A stretch of DNA of 56,964 nt, from the NCBI RefSeq assembly GCF_014654615.1, contig NZ_BNBB01000035.1:1-56964 (forward strand). Direction: 5' to 3'. Every line of letters starts with the position of its first letter. The first letter of the stretch is position 1. Origin of the DNA: Streptosporangium violaceochromogenes (GTDB lineage Bacteria > Actinomycetota > Actinomycetes > Streptosporangiales > Streptosporangiaceae). The notes under the pieces are model-generated. The model made no database searches and had not been told where the DNA came from. It saw only the letters and a list, made by a program, of their open reading frames with translations. This document shows, piece by piece, positions 17,173 to 26,057 of this stretch. A program made the position numbers and the translations under genes.

Positions 17173-17367
17173 CTAGTTCTCCTCGAAGGAGAGGGCGGCT
17201 TTGGGGCAGGACCGTACGGCGTGCCGGACACGGTCCGCCATCTCCGGCGGCGGTTCCGGCAGTAGCACGTGCAGCTGGTCTTCGTCGTCGAGCTCGAAGA
17301 CCTCCGGAGCGAGACCGGTGCAGACCGCGTTGGCCTCGCAGACCAGATGGTCGACCTTGACTTTCAC
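17173..17367 (-). CDS. Small [3Fe-4S] ferredoxin
   Basis: 64 residues, MKVKVDHLVCEANAVC at the start and SCPKAALSF near the end. The cysteine spacing C10-x5-C16 ... C54-P is that of the single-cluster 3Fe-4S ferredoxins that serve actinobacterial P450s. The GTG at 17367 has AGGAGGAG 9 nt upstream. First clear gene of the ferredoxin-ADH operon; its operator-like site lies 164 nt upstream. The only P450 in the window is at 29564-30769 and carries the same operator type, making it the likely electron acceptor. Confidence 0.93.
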   Translation of the reverse strand: MKVKVDHLVCEANAVCTGLAPEVFELDDEDQLHVLLPEPPPEMADRVRHAVRSCPKAALSFEEN

Positions 17368-17531
17368 GGGGGTCTCCTCCTAAGCGGTGGTCGCGAGCTT
17401 ACGGTGGTCCCAGGAGATCACTCGGGCGGACTCCGTCGCGAAGGGGCTCCGCCCGCCGGCGGCGAGGACGTGCTCGTGGCCGCCGGAGCGCCGGGCGTCG
17501 TGATGCGGGCGCGCTCCTTCACGGTGCAAAG

Positions 17532-17545
17532 TAGAACATGTTCCA
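17532..17545. promoter_or_regulatory. KstR-like operator upstream of ferredoxin-ADH
   Basis: TAGAACATGTTCCA fits the KstR consensus TnnAACnnGTTnnA exactly. It lies between the leftward ferredoxin gene (164 nt away) and the rightward methyltransferase (53 nt away), so either or both could be controlled. Confidence 0.7.
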
Positions 17546-17598
17546 TAATGGTGGGCAAGGCCGCTCGGAATATCCTTCCGTCTGGGTAGGCTTTTCCG

Positions 17599-18246
17599 AT
17601 GAGTACCGCGACCATGCCCGCCGATCTGCTGTACGCGGCCCGGCGCGCCAAGGGTTTCATGCCTCATCCCGAGGGACTCGCCCTCTTCGAGACGGCCGTC
17701 GCGTACGGTCTGCGCGGTCCCATCTGCGAGATCGGCTCCTACTGCGGGAAGTCCACCGTCTATCTCGGCGCCGGAGCCAGGCAGGCCGGCTCCGTCGTCT
17801 TCAGCGTCGACCACCACCGGGGCTCGGAGGAGATCCAGCCGGGGTGGGCGCATCACGACCCCACGCTGGTGGATCCCCGCTTCGGCAAGATGGACTCGCT
17901 GCCGACCTTCCGCTACACGATCGCCGCCGCCGGCCTGGAGGACGAGGTCGTCGCGATCGTCGGCCGGTCGGAGCGGGTCGCCGCGCTGTGGAACACCCCG
18001 CTCGGGATGCTCTTCGTCGACGGCGGGCACTCGGAGGGCCCGGTGACCCAGGACTACGAGGGCTGGGCCCCCCACGTCCTCCAGGGCGGCGCCCTCGTCT
18101 TCCACGACGTCTACCCCGACCCCTCCGCGGGCGGCCAGGGCCCCTACCTGGTCTACCGCAGGGCCCTCGACTCCGGCGCGTTCAGGGAGGTCAGGCAGGA
18201 GGGGTCGGTGCGGGTGCTGGAGCGCACCGGCCCCGGGATCGGCTGA
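17599..18246 (+). CDS. Class I SAM-dependent methyltransferase
   Basis: 215 residues. The SAM-binding motif I is GPICEIGSYCGKSTVYLGAG; motif II-like VVFSVDHHRGSEE; and LGMLFVDGGHSEGPVTQDYEGW followed by LVFHDVYPDP, as in the Methyltransf_24/cephalosporin-hydroxylase-like group that often acts on sugars or small metabolites. ATG 17599. The last 94 nt overlap the 3' end of the convergent UnbU-like gene. The KstR-like site at 17532 lies in its promoter region. Confidence 0.85.
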   Translation: MSTATMPADLLYAARRAKGFMPHPEGLALFETAVAYGLRGPICEIGSYCGKSTVYLGAGARQAGSVVFSVDHHRGSEEIQPGWAHHDPTLVDPRFGKMDSLPTFRYTIAAAGLEDEVVAIVGRSERVAALWNTPLGMLFVDGGHSEGPVTQDYEGWAPHVLQGGALVFHDVYPDPSAGGQGPYLVYRRALDSGAFREVRQEGSVRVLERTGPGIG

Positions 18247-19229
18247 CCGCCCCGCTCCGCCTCGCGGGCCGCCGGCGCGGGGAAAGGGGCGGGAGAGGGG
18301 GCGGGCACGGACACCGGCGCGGGGGCGACCGGCGGCCGGATCCGGGCCGCCACCGCCAGGCAGGCGCCCCGGCAGACACAGACGATCACGAGGGAGAACA
18401 GCAGCCCGGAGGGGAGGTGGAGCTGGACCAGCACCCCGTAGACGGCCGCCGCGGCGAGGCCGAACGCGAGCTGGTTGCGTCCCTTGACGGGGGTCGTGCC
18501 GGAGTCGGCGATCACATGGACCGTGTGCAGGACGAAGGCCGTGCCGGTCATCGGCAGCAGGGCGCCGACCACCGAGATGTCGCCCAGCGCGCCCCTGACC
18601 AGTCCCTGGAGGACGAAGCCGCCCGTCCACCCCAGGATCAGCGGCAGCCTTCCGGTGAGCCGGGCGTGCACCGCCAGGCCCGGCACCAGCACCGCCAGCG
18701 GCACGATCGCGTCGAAAGGCCCCGACACCCCCGCGGTGAACTGGTACGGCGGCGCCACGCCGACCCAGGGAAACAGCAGCAGCACGACGGAGGAGCCGAG
18801 GGCGACCGGATTCAGAAAGTGCCTGCCGGGCGTCTCTCCGGCCCCGGGCCGTGCCCGCCGTGCCCGGACGGGCGGGCGCACCCGCAGGACGTACCTGCCG
18901 CCGACGCCGACCAGGACGGCCAGGACGATCGGCGTCAGGTGCGCGCCGCCGTACAGCAGCATCGCGCACAGCAGGCCGTCGATGGAGGAGGGAAGGAAGA
19001 AGTCGACGACCCGGCCGGCCCGCCGGTCCGCGTACCGGGCCCGGCGCCCGCGTGCCCACGCCTCCACGGTCTCCAGCGCGAACTCGGCGGTCACCCCGGT
19101 GGCCACCCCCACGACGGGGGCGAGGTAGGGCTGCTCGAAGCCGAGCAGGGTGTGCCCGAGGAAGGTCGTCGCGGTCAGGGAGCCGGCGAGCCTGCGCAGC
19201 GCCCGGCCGCGCCTCTGTGCCGGGTTCAC
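18153..19229 (-). CDS. UnbU-like multi-spanning membrane protein
   Basis: 358 residues, about seven or eight hydrophobic segments (for example FLLPSSIDGLLCAMLLYGGA, TPIVLAVLVGVGGRYVL, IVPLAVLVPGLAV, GLLFSLVIVCVCRGACLAV). It resembles the integral membrane proteins called UnbU/E4 in enediyne biosynthetic clusters. The GTG at 19229 overlaps the stop of the UnbV-like gene by 4 nt, indicating coupled translation, as in those clusters. The Pro/Ala-rich tail of about 60 residues is less typical and overlaps the convergent methyltransferase by 94 nt. Biochemical role is unknown; no enediyne PKS lies in this window. Confidence 0.8.
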   Translation of the reverse strand: MNPAQRRGRALRRLAGSLTATTFLGHTLLGFEQPYLAPVVGVATGVTAEFALETVEAWARGRRARYADRRAGRVVDFFLPSSIDGLLCAMLLYGGAHLTPIVLAVLVGVGGRYVLRVRPPVRARRARPGAGETPGRHFLNPVALGSSVVLLLFPWVGVAPPYQFTAGVSGPFDAIVPLAVLVPGLAVHARLTGRLPLILGWTGGFVLQGLVRGALGDISVVGALLPMTGTAFVLHTVHVIADSGTTPVKGRNQLAFGLAAAAVYGVLVQLHLPSGLLFSLVIVCVCRGACLAVAARIRPPVAPAPVSVPAPSPAPFPAPAAREAERGGQPIPGPVRSSTRTDPSCLTSLNAPESRALR

Positions 19230-21223
19230 GGCCGCTCCATCTCCGACGCGCCGTCGCCGGTCAGCAGGATGTGGTGCCAGCCGGGCTCCACCGGTACCGA
19301 CGCGGTGCGCGGGACTCCGCAGGCGTCGCGCCAGGACAGCTCCACCGGCAGCGGCCCGCCTCCGGCGCCGCCCCCCAGGCCGAACAGCAGCTCCGGCGCC
19401 GAGACGCCGTTGTGCCCATTGGCCGGGTAGAGCTGCCGGACGGCCGTCGCCCCGCCGGGCAGGCGCACCCTGGCCACGGCCCCGACGGCGGGACGGGTCG
19501 GCGTCCGGCCGCGCGGGCCGGCGGCGCAGGGGCCGGCGGGCAGGCGCAGCCGCAGGCCGACGAAGGGGGCGGTGACGCCGTGGTTGCGGTAGAGCACCGA
19601 CCCGGCCCACTGGTTGGCGACCGCGAAGTCCAGCCGCCCGTCGTCGTCCACGTCGCCGACGGCGAAGGCCCGGCCGACCGTGCCGCCGCCCACCCCCGCC
19701 CGCCGGGCCACGTCGGTGTAGCGCCCGCCGGGGCCCCTGGTGAGAAAGCTGTTGGCGCCGTGCCCCGCCAGGTCGTCCCCCTCTCCGAGGTTCGGCCACA
19801 GCGCGGGGTTGGAGACGGCCAGGTCGTTGGCCATCGCCGCCTCCTGCAACTGCGCCCACCGGTCGGTCTCGCCCCGGACGAACCCGGTCGCGTGCATGAT
19901 CTCGTCGTCGCCGTCGTTGTCGAAGTCGGCGGCCTTGACGTCCCACGACCAGCCGGTACGGCTCAGCCCCAGCTCCTCGCCCCGGTCGTCGTAGGGGGCC
20001 CGGCCCTCGTGGAGGCCGCCGCCGGGCCGGGAGACGAAGGCGAAGTTTCCCTCGTTCGGCCCGTGGTCCTCGGTGGTGTTGCCGACCAGGATGTCCGGCG
20101 CGCCGTCGGCGTTGAGGTCGGTGAAGCCCACCCCCCTGCCCTTGAACGTGTCCTCCCCGAGGACTCCGGAGCGGGGGGTGCTCAGGTGGCGGGTGCCTCG
20201 CGCCTCCCGGAAGCGGACCCTTCCCGGCCGCGACTCGTTGACCAGCAGCCGGTCCGGCCCGAAGTCGTTGGCCACGTACAGCTCGGGGCGCCCGTCGCCG
20301 TCCAGGTCCTGGGTGCCCAGCGCGAGCGTCCAGCCGGTGCCCCCGGCCTCGTCGAAGGCCCCCTCGGCCTCCGCGAACGTGGCGGGTCCCGTCGCGAGGT
20401 ACAGCCGGTCCCGGCCGCCGTCGCGGGCGTCGGACATCGAGCCCGGCATGACGGCCTCCCCCCGGGCGTCACCGTGGGCGTCGTCGTGGGCGCCGCCGTC
20501 CAGGACCCGGACGCCGTCGGGGAAGTAGTTGCCGAAGACCAGGTCGAGCCGGCCGTCGCCGTCGAAGTCGCCGACGGTGGCGGCGGCGGTGTTCCACACC
20601 TCGGGCACCGGGACCAGCTCGCGGTGACGGAAGGCGGTGGCGGAGGGCCGCGCCCAGGGAACGCGCAGGAACAGCGAGGGGGAGCGGCCCCAGTAGTAGA
20701 CGACCACGTCCTGCCAGCCGTCCTGGTCGAGGTCGGCGGGCAGGCACCCCGTCGGGGCCTGGTACGGCTCGCGCCCCGGCGTCGTCAGCGTGAACGGCCG
20801 GTAGGTCCGGGGCGTGCCCGGGGCGGGGCCGACGGTCACGGTGTCACGGCGCGGGTCGACCAGGCAGACGTCGTCGGAGACCACCTCGTTGTCGGCGTCG
20901 AACAGCGCGACCCCCGCGCCCGTCGACGACACCCAGGCCCGGATGTTCGCGTAGCCGGGCGCGACCGGCCGCAGGCGCCTGTCACCCGGCAGGGTGGCCG
21001 GGCTCAGCGGGTGGGCGACGAAGGAGAAGTCGGCCGTGTCCCCGCCGTCCCCCACCCCGTTTCCCCGGTTCTCCGCGCTCCCGGAGATCCGGGCCGCCGG
21101 GGGGCCGGCGGGCGTGGCCGCCCACCACACGGCGGTGGCCGCCGCCAGCGCGAGGGCACCCGCCGCGTACCTGCGGACGCCGAGCGTCCCCGGCACCTCG
21201 CGGATCCTTGACGTCGATTCCAC
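19226..21223 (-). CDS. CRTAC1/UnbV-like FG-GAP repeat protein with ASPIC domain
   Basis: 665 residues. An N-terminal membrane segment or signal anchor (AAGALALAAATAVWWAAT) is followed by a beta-propeller built of FG-GAP/VCBS repeats with calcium-loop motifs DLDQDGWQD, DFDGDGRLD, DLDGDGRPE, DLNADGAPD, DFDNDGDDE and DVDDDGRLD. The C-terminal part (VARVRLPGGATAVRQLYPANGHNGVSAPELLFGLG) is the ASPIC/UnbV domain. Probably extracytoplasmic. It is the UnbV/E3-type partner of the adjacent UnbU-like gene (4-nt overlap), and the DUF1702 gene lies 45 bp upstream. The actual molecular job of this trio is not known even in enediyne producers. Confidence 0.9.
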   Translation of the reverse strand: MESTSRIREVPGTLGVRRYAAGALALAAATAVWWAATPAGPPAARISGSAENRGNGVGDGGDTADFSFVAHPLSPATLPGDRRLRPVAPGYANIRAWVSSTGAGVALFDADNEVVSDDVCLVDPRRDTVTVGPAPGTPRTYRPFTLTTPGREPYQAPTGCLPADLDQDGWQDVVVYYWGRSPSLFLRVPWARPSATAFRHRELVPVPEVWNTAAATVGDFDGDGRLDLVFGNYFPDGVRVLDGGAHDDAHGDARGEAVMPGSMSDARDGGRDRLYLATGPATFAEAEGAFDEAGGTGWTLALGTQDLDGDGRPELYVANDFGPDRLLVNESRPGRVRFREARGTRHLSTPRSGVLGEDTFKGRGVGFTDLNADGAPDILVGNTTEDHGPNEGNFAFVSRPGGGLHEGRAPYDDRGEELGLSRTGWSWDVKAADFDNDGDDEIMHATGFVRGETDRWAQLQEAAMANDLAVSNPALWPNLGEGDDLAGHGANSFLTRGPGGRYTDVARRAGVGGGTVGRAFAVGDVDDDGRLDFAVANQWAGSVLYRNHGVTAPFVGLRLRLPAGPCAAGPRGRTPTRPAVGAVARVRLPGGATAVRQLYPANGHNGVSAPELLFGLGGGAGGGPLPVELSWRDACGVPRTASVPVEPGWHHILLTGDGASEMERP

Positions 21224-21268
21224 CGCAATCCTCCGGCTGTGGTCGTGAACCGGTCGTGAACCTGGTCG

Positions 21269-22549
21269 TCAACCGCGGTTGCGCCGTGCCCAGGTCTTCC
21301 TGATCCCCGCCCGCCATGCCTGGTAGTGGTCGCCGCTGTGGGCGTTGTGCCCCAGGGCGATGAGCGCCGCGTCGGTCCAGTGGCCGGCCTCGTCCACCTC
21401 CGCCCCGCACACCGCGGGCGCGGCGGCGGCCGTGTGCGCGGGCACCGTCCCGGAGATCAACCGGAAGGCGCAGGCGAAGGCGCCGCCCTGCACGAGGTGG
21501 GCGCGGAAGCCGTCCTCGGCCGCCGCGGCGCCCAGCCGTTCCAGGTCGGGGACGCTCGCGCCGCCGGCGTACACGGCGGCCAGGCCGACCCCGCTCCACA
21601 GATCGGCGCGGCGGCCGGCGGGAAACTCGGCGACGCGCCGGACGACGTCGTCCACCCCGGCGCACTCGTGCAGCCAGAGCGTCCGGCCCACCCCCTGGTC
21701 GAAGATCGCCCGCCGGGTGCGGTCGAGCAGGCCGGCGGTACGCTGGCGTCCGATCGTCCGGTCGGCGGAGAAGAACGCCTGATGGAAGCCGAAGCCGTCG
21801 AAGGCCAGCCAGCGCAGCAGCGGATGGACCGAGCGGATTCCCCACATCGGCCGCATGCGCAGCCGGGCGTACGCCCGGCCGGTGCCCAGGTGGATCAGGT
21901 GCGGGTAGAGCATGCCCTGCCCGCTGAGCAGGCTCCTGAGCCGCCGGCCGCCGGTCGCCGTGAGCACGTCGAGGGTCGCGCACGCCATGCCCGCGCCCTC
22001 ATAGGCGAAGCCGCGGACCTCCTCGTGGAGGTCGTCGATGCGCTCGGTCCGCCCGGCGATCACCGCGTTGTAGCCGGCCACGCACGCCTGGCCCGCGCTC
22101 TCCAGCCGTGAACGGGCCGGGCCCAGCCGGAACCGCCGCGGCCCGAAGCCGACCCGGGCCGGGTTCTGCCACAGCAGGCGGGAGGGGCCGCGCGGCCGGG
22201 CCGGTCTCAGCTCCGAGGGGGCGATCGGGCGCGAGACGGCCGGCTTCGGCGCCCCGGGCGCCTCCTCGCACTCCCGCGACGTCTTCTCCGGCGTCTCGGG
22301 GACGCGGGTGCCCTCCTCGGGGCCGGGAGCGGCCGTCACGCCGTCGCCCTCCGCCACGGCCGCCGGGCGCTCCGGGACCGGCGCGTCCGTCTCCGCCGAT
22401 GTTCCCGCCGGTGTCTTCATCGGTGCCTCCGCCGGTGTTCCGGCCGGCGTCCCGGCGGGCCGTCGTGCCCCGGGGACCTTTCCGGCGACGTCCTCCCGCT
22501 CGGCCCCGTCGCTCTGAGCAACCGCTCCGCTGCCCTCCGCATCGCTCAC
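21269..22549 (-). CDS. DUF1702 family protein
   Basis: 426 residues if the GTG at 22549 is used. The first 130 residues are low-complexity Pro/Ala/Glu/Thr sequence and the true start may lie further in; no strong ribosome site supports 22549. The conserved part starts near ARVGFGPRRFRLGPARSRLE and runs through FAYEGAGMACATLD, RLRMRPMWGIRSVHPLLRWLAFDGFGFHQAFF, LWLHECAGVDDVVRRVAEFP, RADLWSGVGLAAVYAGG and ALIALGHNAHSGDHYQAWRA. DUF1702 (E5-type) proteins travel with UnbU and UnbV in enediyne clusters and in some other actinobacterial loci. First gene of the trio here. Function unknown. Confidence 0.85.
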   Translation of the reverse strand: MSDAEGSGAVAQSDGAEREDVAGKVPGARRPAGTPAGTPAEAPMKTPAGTSAETDAPVPERPAAVAEGDGVTAAPGPEEGTRVPETPEKTSRECEEAPGAPKPAVSRPIAPSELRPARPRGPSRLLWQNPARVGFGPRRFRLGPARSRLESAGQACVAGYNAVIAGRTERIDDLHEEVRGFAYEGAGMACATLDVLTATGGRRLRSLLSGQGMLYPHLIHLGTGRAYARLRMRPMWGIRSVHPLLRWLAFDGFGFHQAFFSADRTIGRQRTAGLLDRTRRAIFDQGVGRTLWLHECAGVDDVVRRVAEFPAGRRADLWSGVGLAAVYAGGASVPDLERLGAAAAEDGFRAHLVQGGAFACAFRLISGTVPAHTAAAAPAVCGAEVDEAGHWTDAALIALGHNAHSGDHYQAWRAGIRKTWARRNRG

Positions 22550-22635
22550 AGGCCGAACGTAGTGAGCCGCCCGCGGCCCTTCAAGTACCCCGTCGCGGAT
22601 CCCGGCAAAGAAACCGGCAGAGGCTCGTCGGCGCC

Positions 22636-23676
22636 TCAGGCCCTGGGGAGGGCGGGATCGCAGCCGCAGGCCGCCGAGGGGAGTCCCTCCCCGTGCGCGC
22701 CCGCGTCCCGGAAGAGGCCCGCCGCGGGGGTGTGCCCGCCGAGCGCGTCGGCGGCGAGCACGACGGCGGCGGCGGTGTAGGCGGAGCGCTCGTGCGGGAA
22801 CCACCTCTCGGTGACGAACTGCCACCCGGTCCAGTAGGAGCCGTCCTCGTGCCGCAGGTGCTGCATGTCGGCGAAGAGCTTCAGCGCCCGTTCCCGGTCG
22901 CCCACGGCGTCCAGCGCCAGCACCAGCTCGCACGACTCGGCGCCGGTCACCCACGGCTGGTCGGAGACGCACCGGACGCCCAGCCCCGGTTCCACGAACG
23001 TGTCCCACTCCTCATCCAGCCGGTCCCCGGCCGCCGGGCCGCGCACCGCGCCGCCGAGCACCGGGTAGTACCAGTCCATCGAGAAGCGGCTCTTGTCGGC
23101 GAACGCCTCCGGGTGGGCGGCGATCACGTGGCCGAGCCGGTCGGCGGCGAGCTCCCACCCGGGCTGCGGGTCGCCCAGGCGTTCACCGAGCAGCGCGCCG
23201 CTGCGCAGCCCCTGGTGGATGGACGCGCAGCCGGTCAGCAGGGCGTAGGCGCCCGGACGGCCGGACGCCGCACGCTCCCAGACGATCTCCCCCCGGGCCG
23301 TCTGCAGCCCGGTCACGAAGTCGAGGGCCGCGCGGACCGTCGGCCACATCGCGCGGGCGAAGCCGGTGTCCCCGGTGATCAGCAACTCGTGCCAGACCCC
23401 GACCGCGACGTAGGCGGCGTGGTTGGACTCGCCGTTGTGCTCGGACGCCCGGCCGCCGACCAGCTTCGCCGGCCAGGAGCCGTCGGCCCGCTGTGTGCGG
23501 ACCAGCCAGTCGTACCCCTTTCGGACCGGGCCGGTGAGCCCGGCCACGCCCATCGCCATCAGGCACTCGACGTGGTTCCAGGCGTCCACGTGTCCCTCGG
23601 GCCAGGGGACGCCGCCGTCGGGATCCTGCGCGGCCGCGATGCTCCGGGCGGTCTGGACGATCCGTTCCCACCTCAC
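22636..23676 (-). CDS. Prenyltransferase/squalene-oxidase-repeat-like protein
   Basis: 346 residues of alpha/alpha-barrel type with QW-like repeats: AAAQDPDGGVPWPEGHVDAW, RTQRADGSWPAKLV and HEDGSYWTGWQFV. The class II terpene-cyclase acid motif DxDD was not seen, so cyclase activity is doubtful; six-hairpin carbohydrate-active enzymes share this fold. ATG 23676. It is the third gene in a leftward cluster behind a GT4 glycosyltransferase and a methyltransferase, which points to modification of a glycosylated lipid or polysaccharide. The C-terminus is Cys/Pro-rich (SAACGCDPALPRA). Confidence 0.78.
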   Translation of the reverse strand: MRWERIVQTARSIAAAQDPDGGVPWPEGHVDAWNHVECLMAMGVAGLTGPVRKGYDWLVRTQRADGSWPAKLVGGRASEHNGESNHAAYVAVGVWHELLITGDTGFARAMWPTVRAALDFVTGLQTARGEIVWERAASGRPGAYALLTGCASIHQGLRSGALLGERLGDPQPGWELAADRLGHVIAAHPEAFADKSRFSMDWYYPVLGGAVRGPAAGDRLDEEWDTFVEPGLGVRCVSDQPWVTGAESCELVLALDAVGDRERALKLFADMQHLRHEDGSYWTGWQFVTERWFPHERSAYTAAAVVLAADALGGHTPAAGLFRDAGAHGEGLPSAACGCDPALPRA

Positions 23677-23784
23677 CGGGGCCTCACCGTGTCTCCGCCG
23701 TTCCCGCCGCTTCCGTGGTTCCCGCTGTTTCGCTGTTTCCGTGCTCCCCGCGCGCCCGCGCCGTTCCCGGCGGCCCCGGAGGGA

Positions 23785-24498
23785 TCATGCGGGTTTCCGG
23801 ACGTAGAGCACCACGCTTTTGCCGATGAGCGGGTTCAGCACCGCCTCGGCGATCCGGGTGAGGGCCGGCCGCTTCATGATGTCCCAGACCAGCAGGTCGT
23901 GGTAGGCCCGCGCCAGCGGGTGGTCGTCGTTGCCGACGCCGACCGCGCACTTGATCCACCAGTACGGTGTGTGCAGGCCGTGGGCGTGGTGGTGGGGGCC
24001 GACCTCCAGGCCGGCGGACTTCAGCTTCGCGCTGAGCTCGGCCAGCGTGTAGATGCGGATGTGCCCGCCGGGGGCGGTGTGGTAGGCCTCGTCCAGCGCC
24101 CAGCAGATCCGTTCCGGCAGGAAGCTCGGCACCGTCACCGCGGCCCGCCCGCCGGGTTTGAGCACCCGGTGGACCTCCCGCATCGCGGCCATGTCGTCGG
24201 GGATGTGCTCCAGCACCTCGGCCGCGATCACCCGGTCGAAGCTCGCGTCCTCGAACGGCATGCTCAGCGCGTCGCCCGTCACGGTCTCGGCCGCGGCGCC
24301 CGCGGGCACCTCTCCGGCCTTGTCCATCGCCGCGAACATGTCCGCCACGCCCGCCAGCTCCGCGGCGTCCCTGTCGAAGGCCACCACGTCGGCCCCCCGG
24401 CGCAGCACCTCGAAGGCGTGGCGTCCGCCGCCGCAGCCCAGGTCGAGAACGCGCAGCCCGGGCCCGACGGGCAGCAGGCCGAAGTCGACGGTCAGCAC
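23785..24498 (-). CDS. Class I SAM-dependent methyltransferase
   Basis: 237 residues with motif I VLDLGCGGGRHAFEVLRRGA, acidic motif II VVAFDRD, GDALSMPFEDASFDRVIAAEVLEHI (motif IV), and VLKPGGRAAVTVPSF. The C-terminal part has many His and aromatic residues (GPHHHAHGLHTPYWWIKC). The GTG 24498 overlaps the end of the glycosyltransferase gene by 7 nt and has AAGGAG in that gene's last codons, so the pair is translationally coupled. Likely methylates the product or acceptor of the neighbouring glycosyltransferase; the substrate is not visible. Confidence 0.9.
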   Translation of the reverse strand: MLTVDFGLLPVGPGLRVLDLGCGGGRHAFEVLRRGADVVAFDRDAAELAGVADMFAAMDKAGEVPAGAAAETVTGDALSMPFEDASFDRVIAAEVLEHIPDDMAAMREVHRVLKPGGRAAVTVPSFLPERICWALDEAYHTAPGGHIRIYTLAELSAKLKSAGLEVGPHHHAHGLHTPYWWIKCAVGVGNDDHPLARAYHDLLVWDIMKRPALTRIAEAVLNPLIGKSVVLYVRKPA

Positions 24499-25769
24499 TC
24501 ACCGCTCCTTCGCGGGGTCGTCGGGCGGGTGGTGTGACGCGCCTGGACGGCCTCGCGGTAGGCGTCCACGGTCCGCCGGGCGACGACGTTCCAGGTGAAG
24601 CGCTCCATGACGCGGTCGTAGCCCTTCTTGCCGACGGCGGCCCGCTCCCGGGGGGAGTCGTGGAGGCGGCGCAGGACGGCGGCCAGTTCCTCGGGGTCGC
24701 CGGGGGGAACCTGGATCGCCGCGTCGCCCACGACCTCGGGCAGCGCCCCGGTCCGCGAGGCGACGAGCGGGGTGCCGCAGGCCATGTGCTCGACGGCGGG
24801 CAGCGAGAACCCCTCGTACAGGGAGGGCACGACCGAGATCTCGGAGGTGGCGATCAGCTCGCCGAGCCGGGTGTCGGAGATGCCGTGCACGAATGTGACG
24901 CGGTCGCGCAGGGAGAGCTCGGCGACCAGTTTCTCGGTCGGGCCGCCGGGGGTGGGCCTGCTGACCACGGTCAGGTTCACGTCGCGTTCGGTGGCGAGCT
25001 TGGCCACCGCCCGCAGCAGTGTCGCGACCCCCTTCATCGGGGAGTCGGCACTGGCCACCGCGATGATCGATCCGGGGCGTTTGGGCAGGTCCGGGCGGGG
25101 GTGGAAGAAGCGGGTGTCCACGCCGAGCGGGATGAGCCGCATGTTGGCCTGGGGGACGCCGAAGTCGCGGTGGATGTCGGCGAGGGAGGACTCGCTGACG
25201 GTGAGGATCGGCTTCAGCCGGGGGGCGACCCTGGCCTGCATCCGGACGAAGCCGTACCACCTTCTGAGGGACAGCCGCCTGCGCGCCTGCGCGGCCTCCA
25301 GCTCGATCCGCCGGTCCACGCTGATCGGGTGGTGGATGGTGCCGACCACGGGGAACATCCGCTGGATGCCGAGCAGGCCGTAGCCGAGCGTCTGGTTGTC
25401 CTGCACCACGTCGAAGTCGCCGGCGCGTCCCCGCAGTGCGCGGCGGGCCCGCAGTGTGAAGGTCAGCGGCTCGGGAAACCCGCCGGTCCGCATGATCGCG
25501 ACCTCCAGCAGGTCGATCCAGTCGCGGTACTCGTGCGGCGCCGGGGTGCGGAAGGGGTCCTCGTCGCGGTACAGGTCCAGGCTGGGGACCTTGGTGAGGA
25601 CGACGCCCTCGTCCAGGTCGGGGTACGGCTGGCCGGAGAAGACCTCGACGTGATGCCCGAGGGCGACCAGCTCGCGGCTGAGATGACGTAGGTAGACGCC
25701 TTGCCCCCCGCAGGTCGGCTTGCTGCGGTAGGACAGCAGGGCGACCCGCAGCGAGTCAGCACCCGGCAC
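24492..25769 (-). CDS. Family 4 glycosyltransferase
   Basis: 425-residue GT-B enzyme. The N-terminal acceptor domain has LLSYRSKPTCGGQGVYLRHL; the C-terminal donor domain has SADSPMKGVATLLRAV, then the GT4 signature YEGFSLPAVEHMACGTPLVAS with the EX7E-like glutamates and the GALPEVVGDAA nucleotide-sugar region. ATG 25769. First gene of the GT4-methyltransferase-cyclase-like operon. A perfect KstR-pattern site lies 168 nt upstream, shared with the divergent GDP-mannose 4,6-dehydratase, whose product could be the sugar donor precursor. Confidence 0.92.
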   Translation of the reverse strand: MPGADSLRVALLSYRSKPTCGGQGVYLRHLSRELVALGHHVEVFSGQPYPDLDEGVVLTKVPSLDLYRDEDPFRTPAPHEYRDWIDLLEVAIMRTGGFPEPLTFTLRARRALRGRAGDFDVVQDNQTLGYGLLGIQRMFPVVGTIHHPISVDRRIELEAAQARRRLSLRRWYGFVRMQARVAPRLKPILTVSESSLADIHRDFGVPQANMRLIPLGVDTRFFHPRPDLPKRPGSIIAVASADSPMKGVATLLRAVAKLATERDVNLTVVSRPTPGGPTEKLVAELSLRDRVTFVHGISDTRLGELIATSEISVVPSLYEGFSLPAVEHMACGTPLVASRTGALPEVVGDAAIQVPPGDPEELAAVLRRLHDSPRERAAVGKKGYDRVMERFTWNVVARRTVDAYREAVQARHTTRPTTPRRSGEC

Positions 25770-25937
25770 GGCGACCCCTTCCTGACCCTGTCCGGAAGGG
25801 GACAGGTACCGTGAAAGATGACCTTAGTACTCGGACCATACCATTCGATAGGTCACTTCCCTCAGATCTGGAATTGTTCCTAAAATCACCTTCGCGGTGC
25901 ACGAACTGCGGCGTTGGCCGGACCGAGGAGGGTTCGC

Positions 25938-25951
25938 TGGAACATGTTCTA
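25938..25951. promoter_or_regulatory. KstR-like operator between GT4 and Gmd genes
   Basis: TGGAACATGTTCTA fits TnnAACnnGTTnnA. It is located in the 288-bp AT-richer divergent gap, 168 nt from the GT4 start and 106 nt from the Gmd start. Confidence 0.65.
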
Positions 25952-26057
25952 GCGTTGTGGCGGCTGACGCGACGTTCATACTCGGACGTAGCGCTACATT
26001 CGCCATCATGCGGCACGTGTCGCTTGAAAAGCCCCACTCGGCAGCGAGGAGGACGCG

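Noticed and set aside
17380..17529. 49-codon minus-strand ORF from TTG 17529, right next to the KstR-like operator and ending 13 nt before the ferredoxin start
   Set aside because: No ribosome site, no recognisable family and a biased composition. It could only be a leaderless leader peptide; too weak to call.
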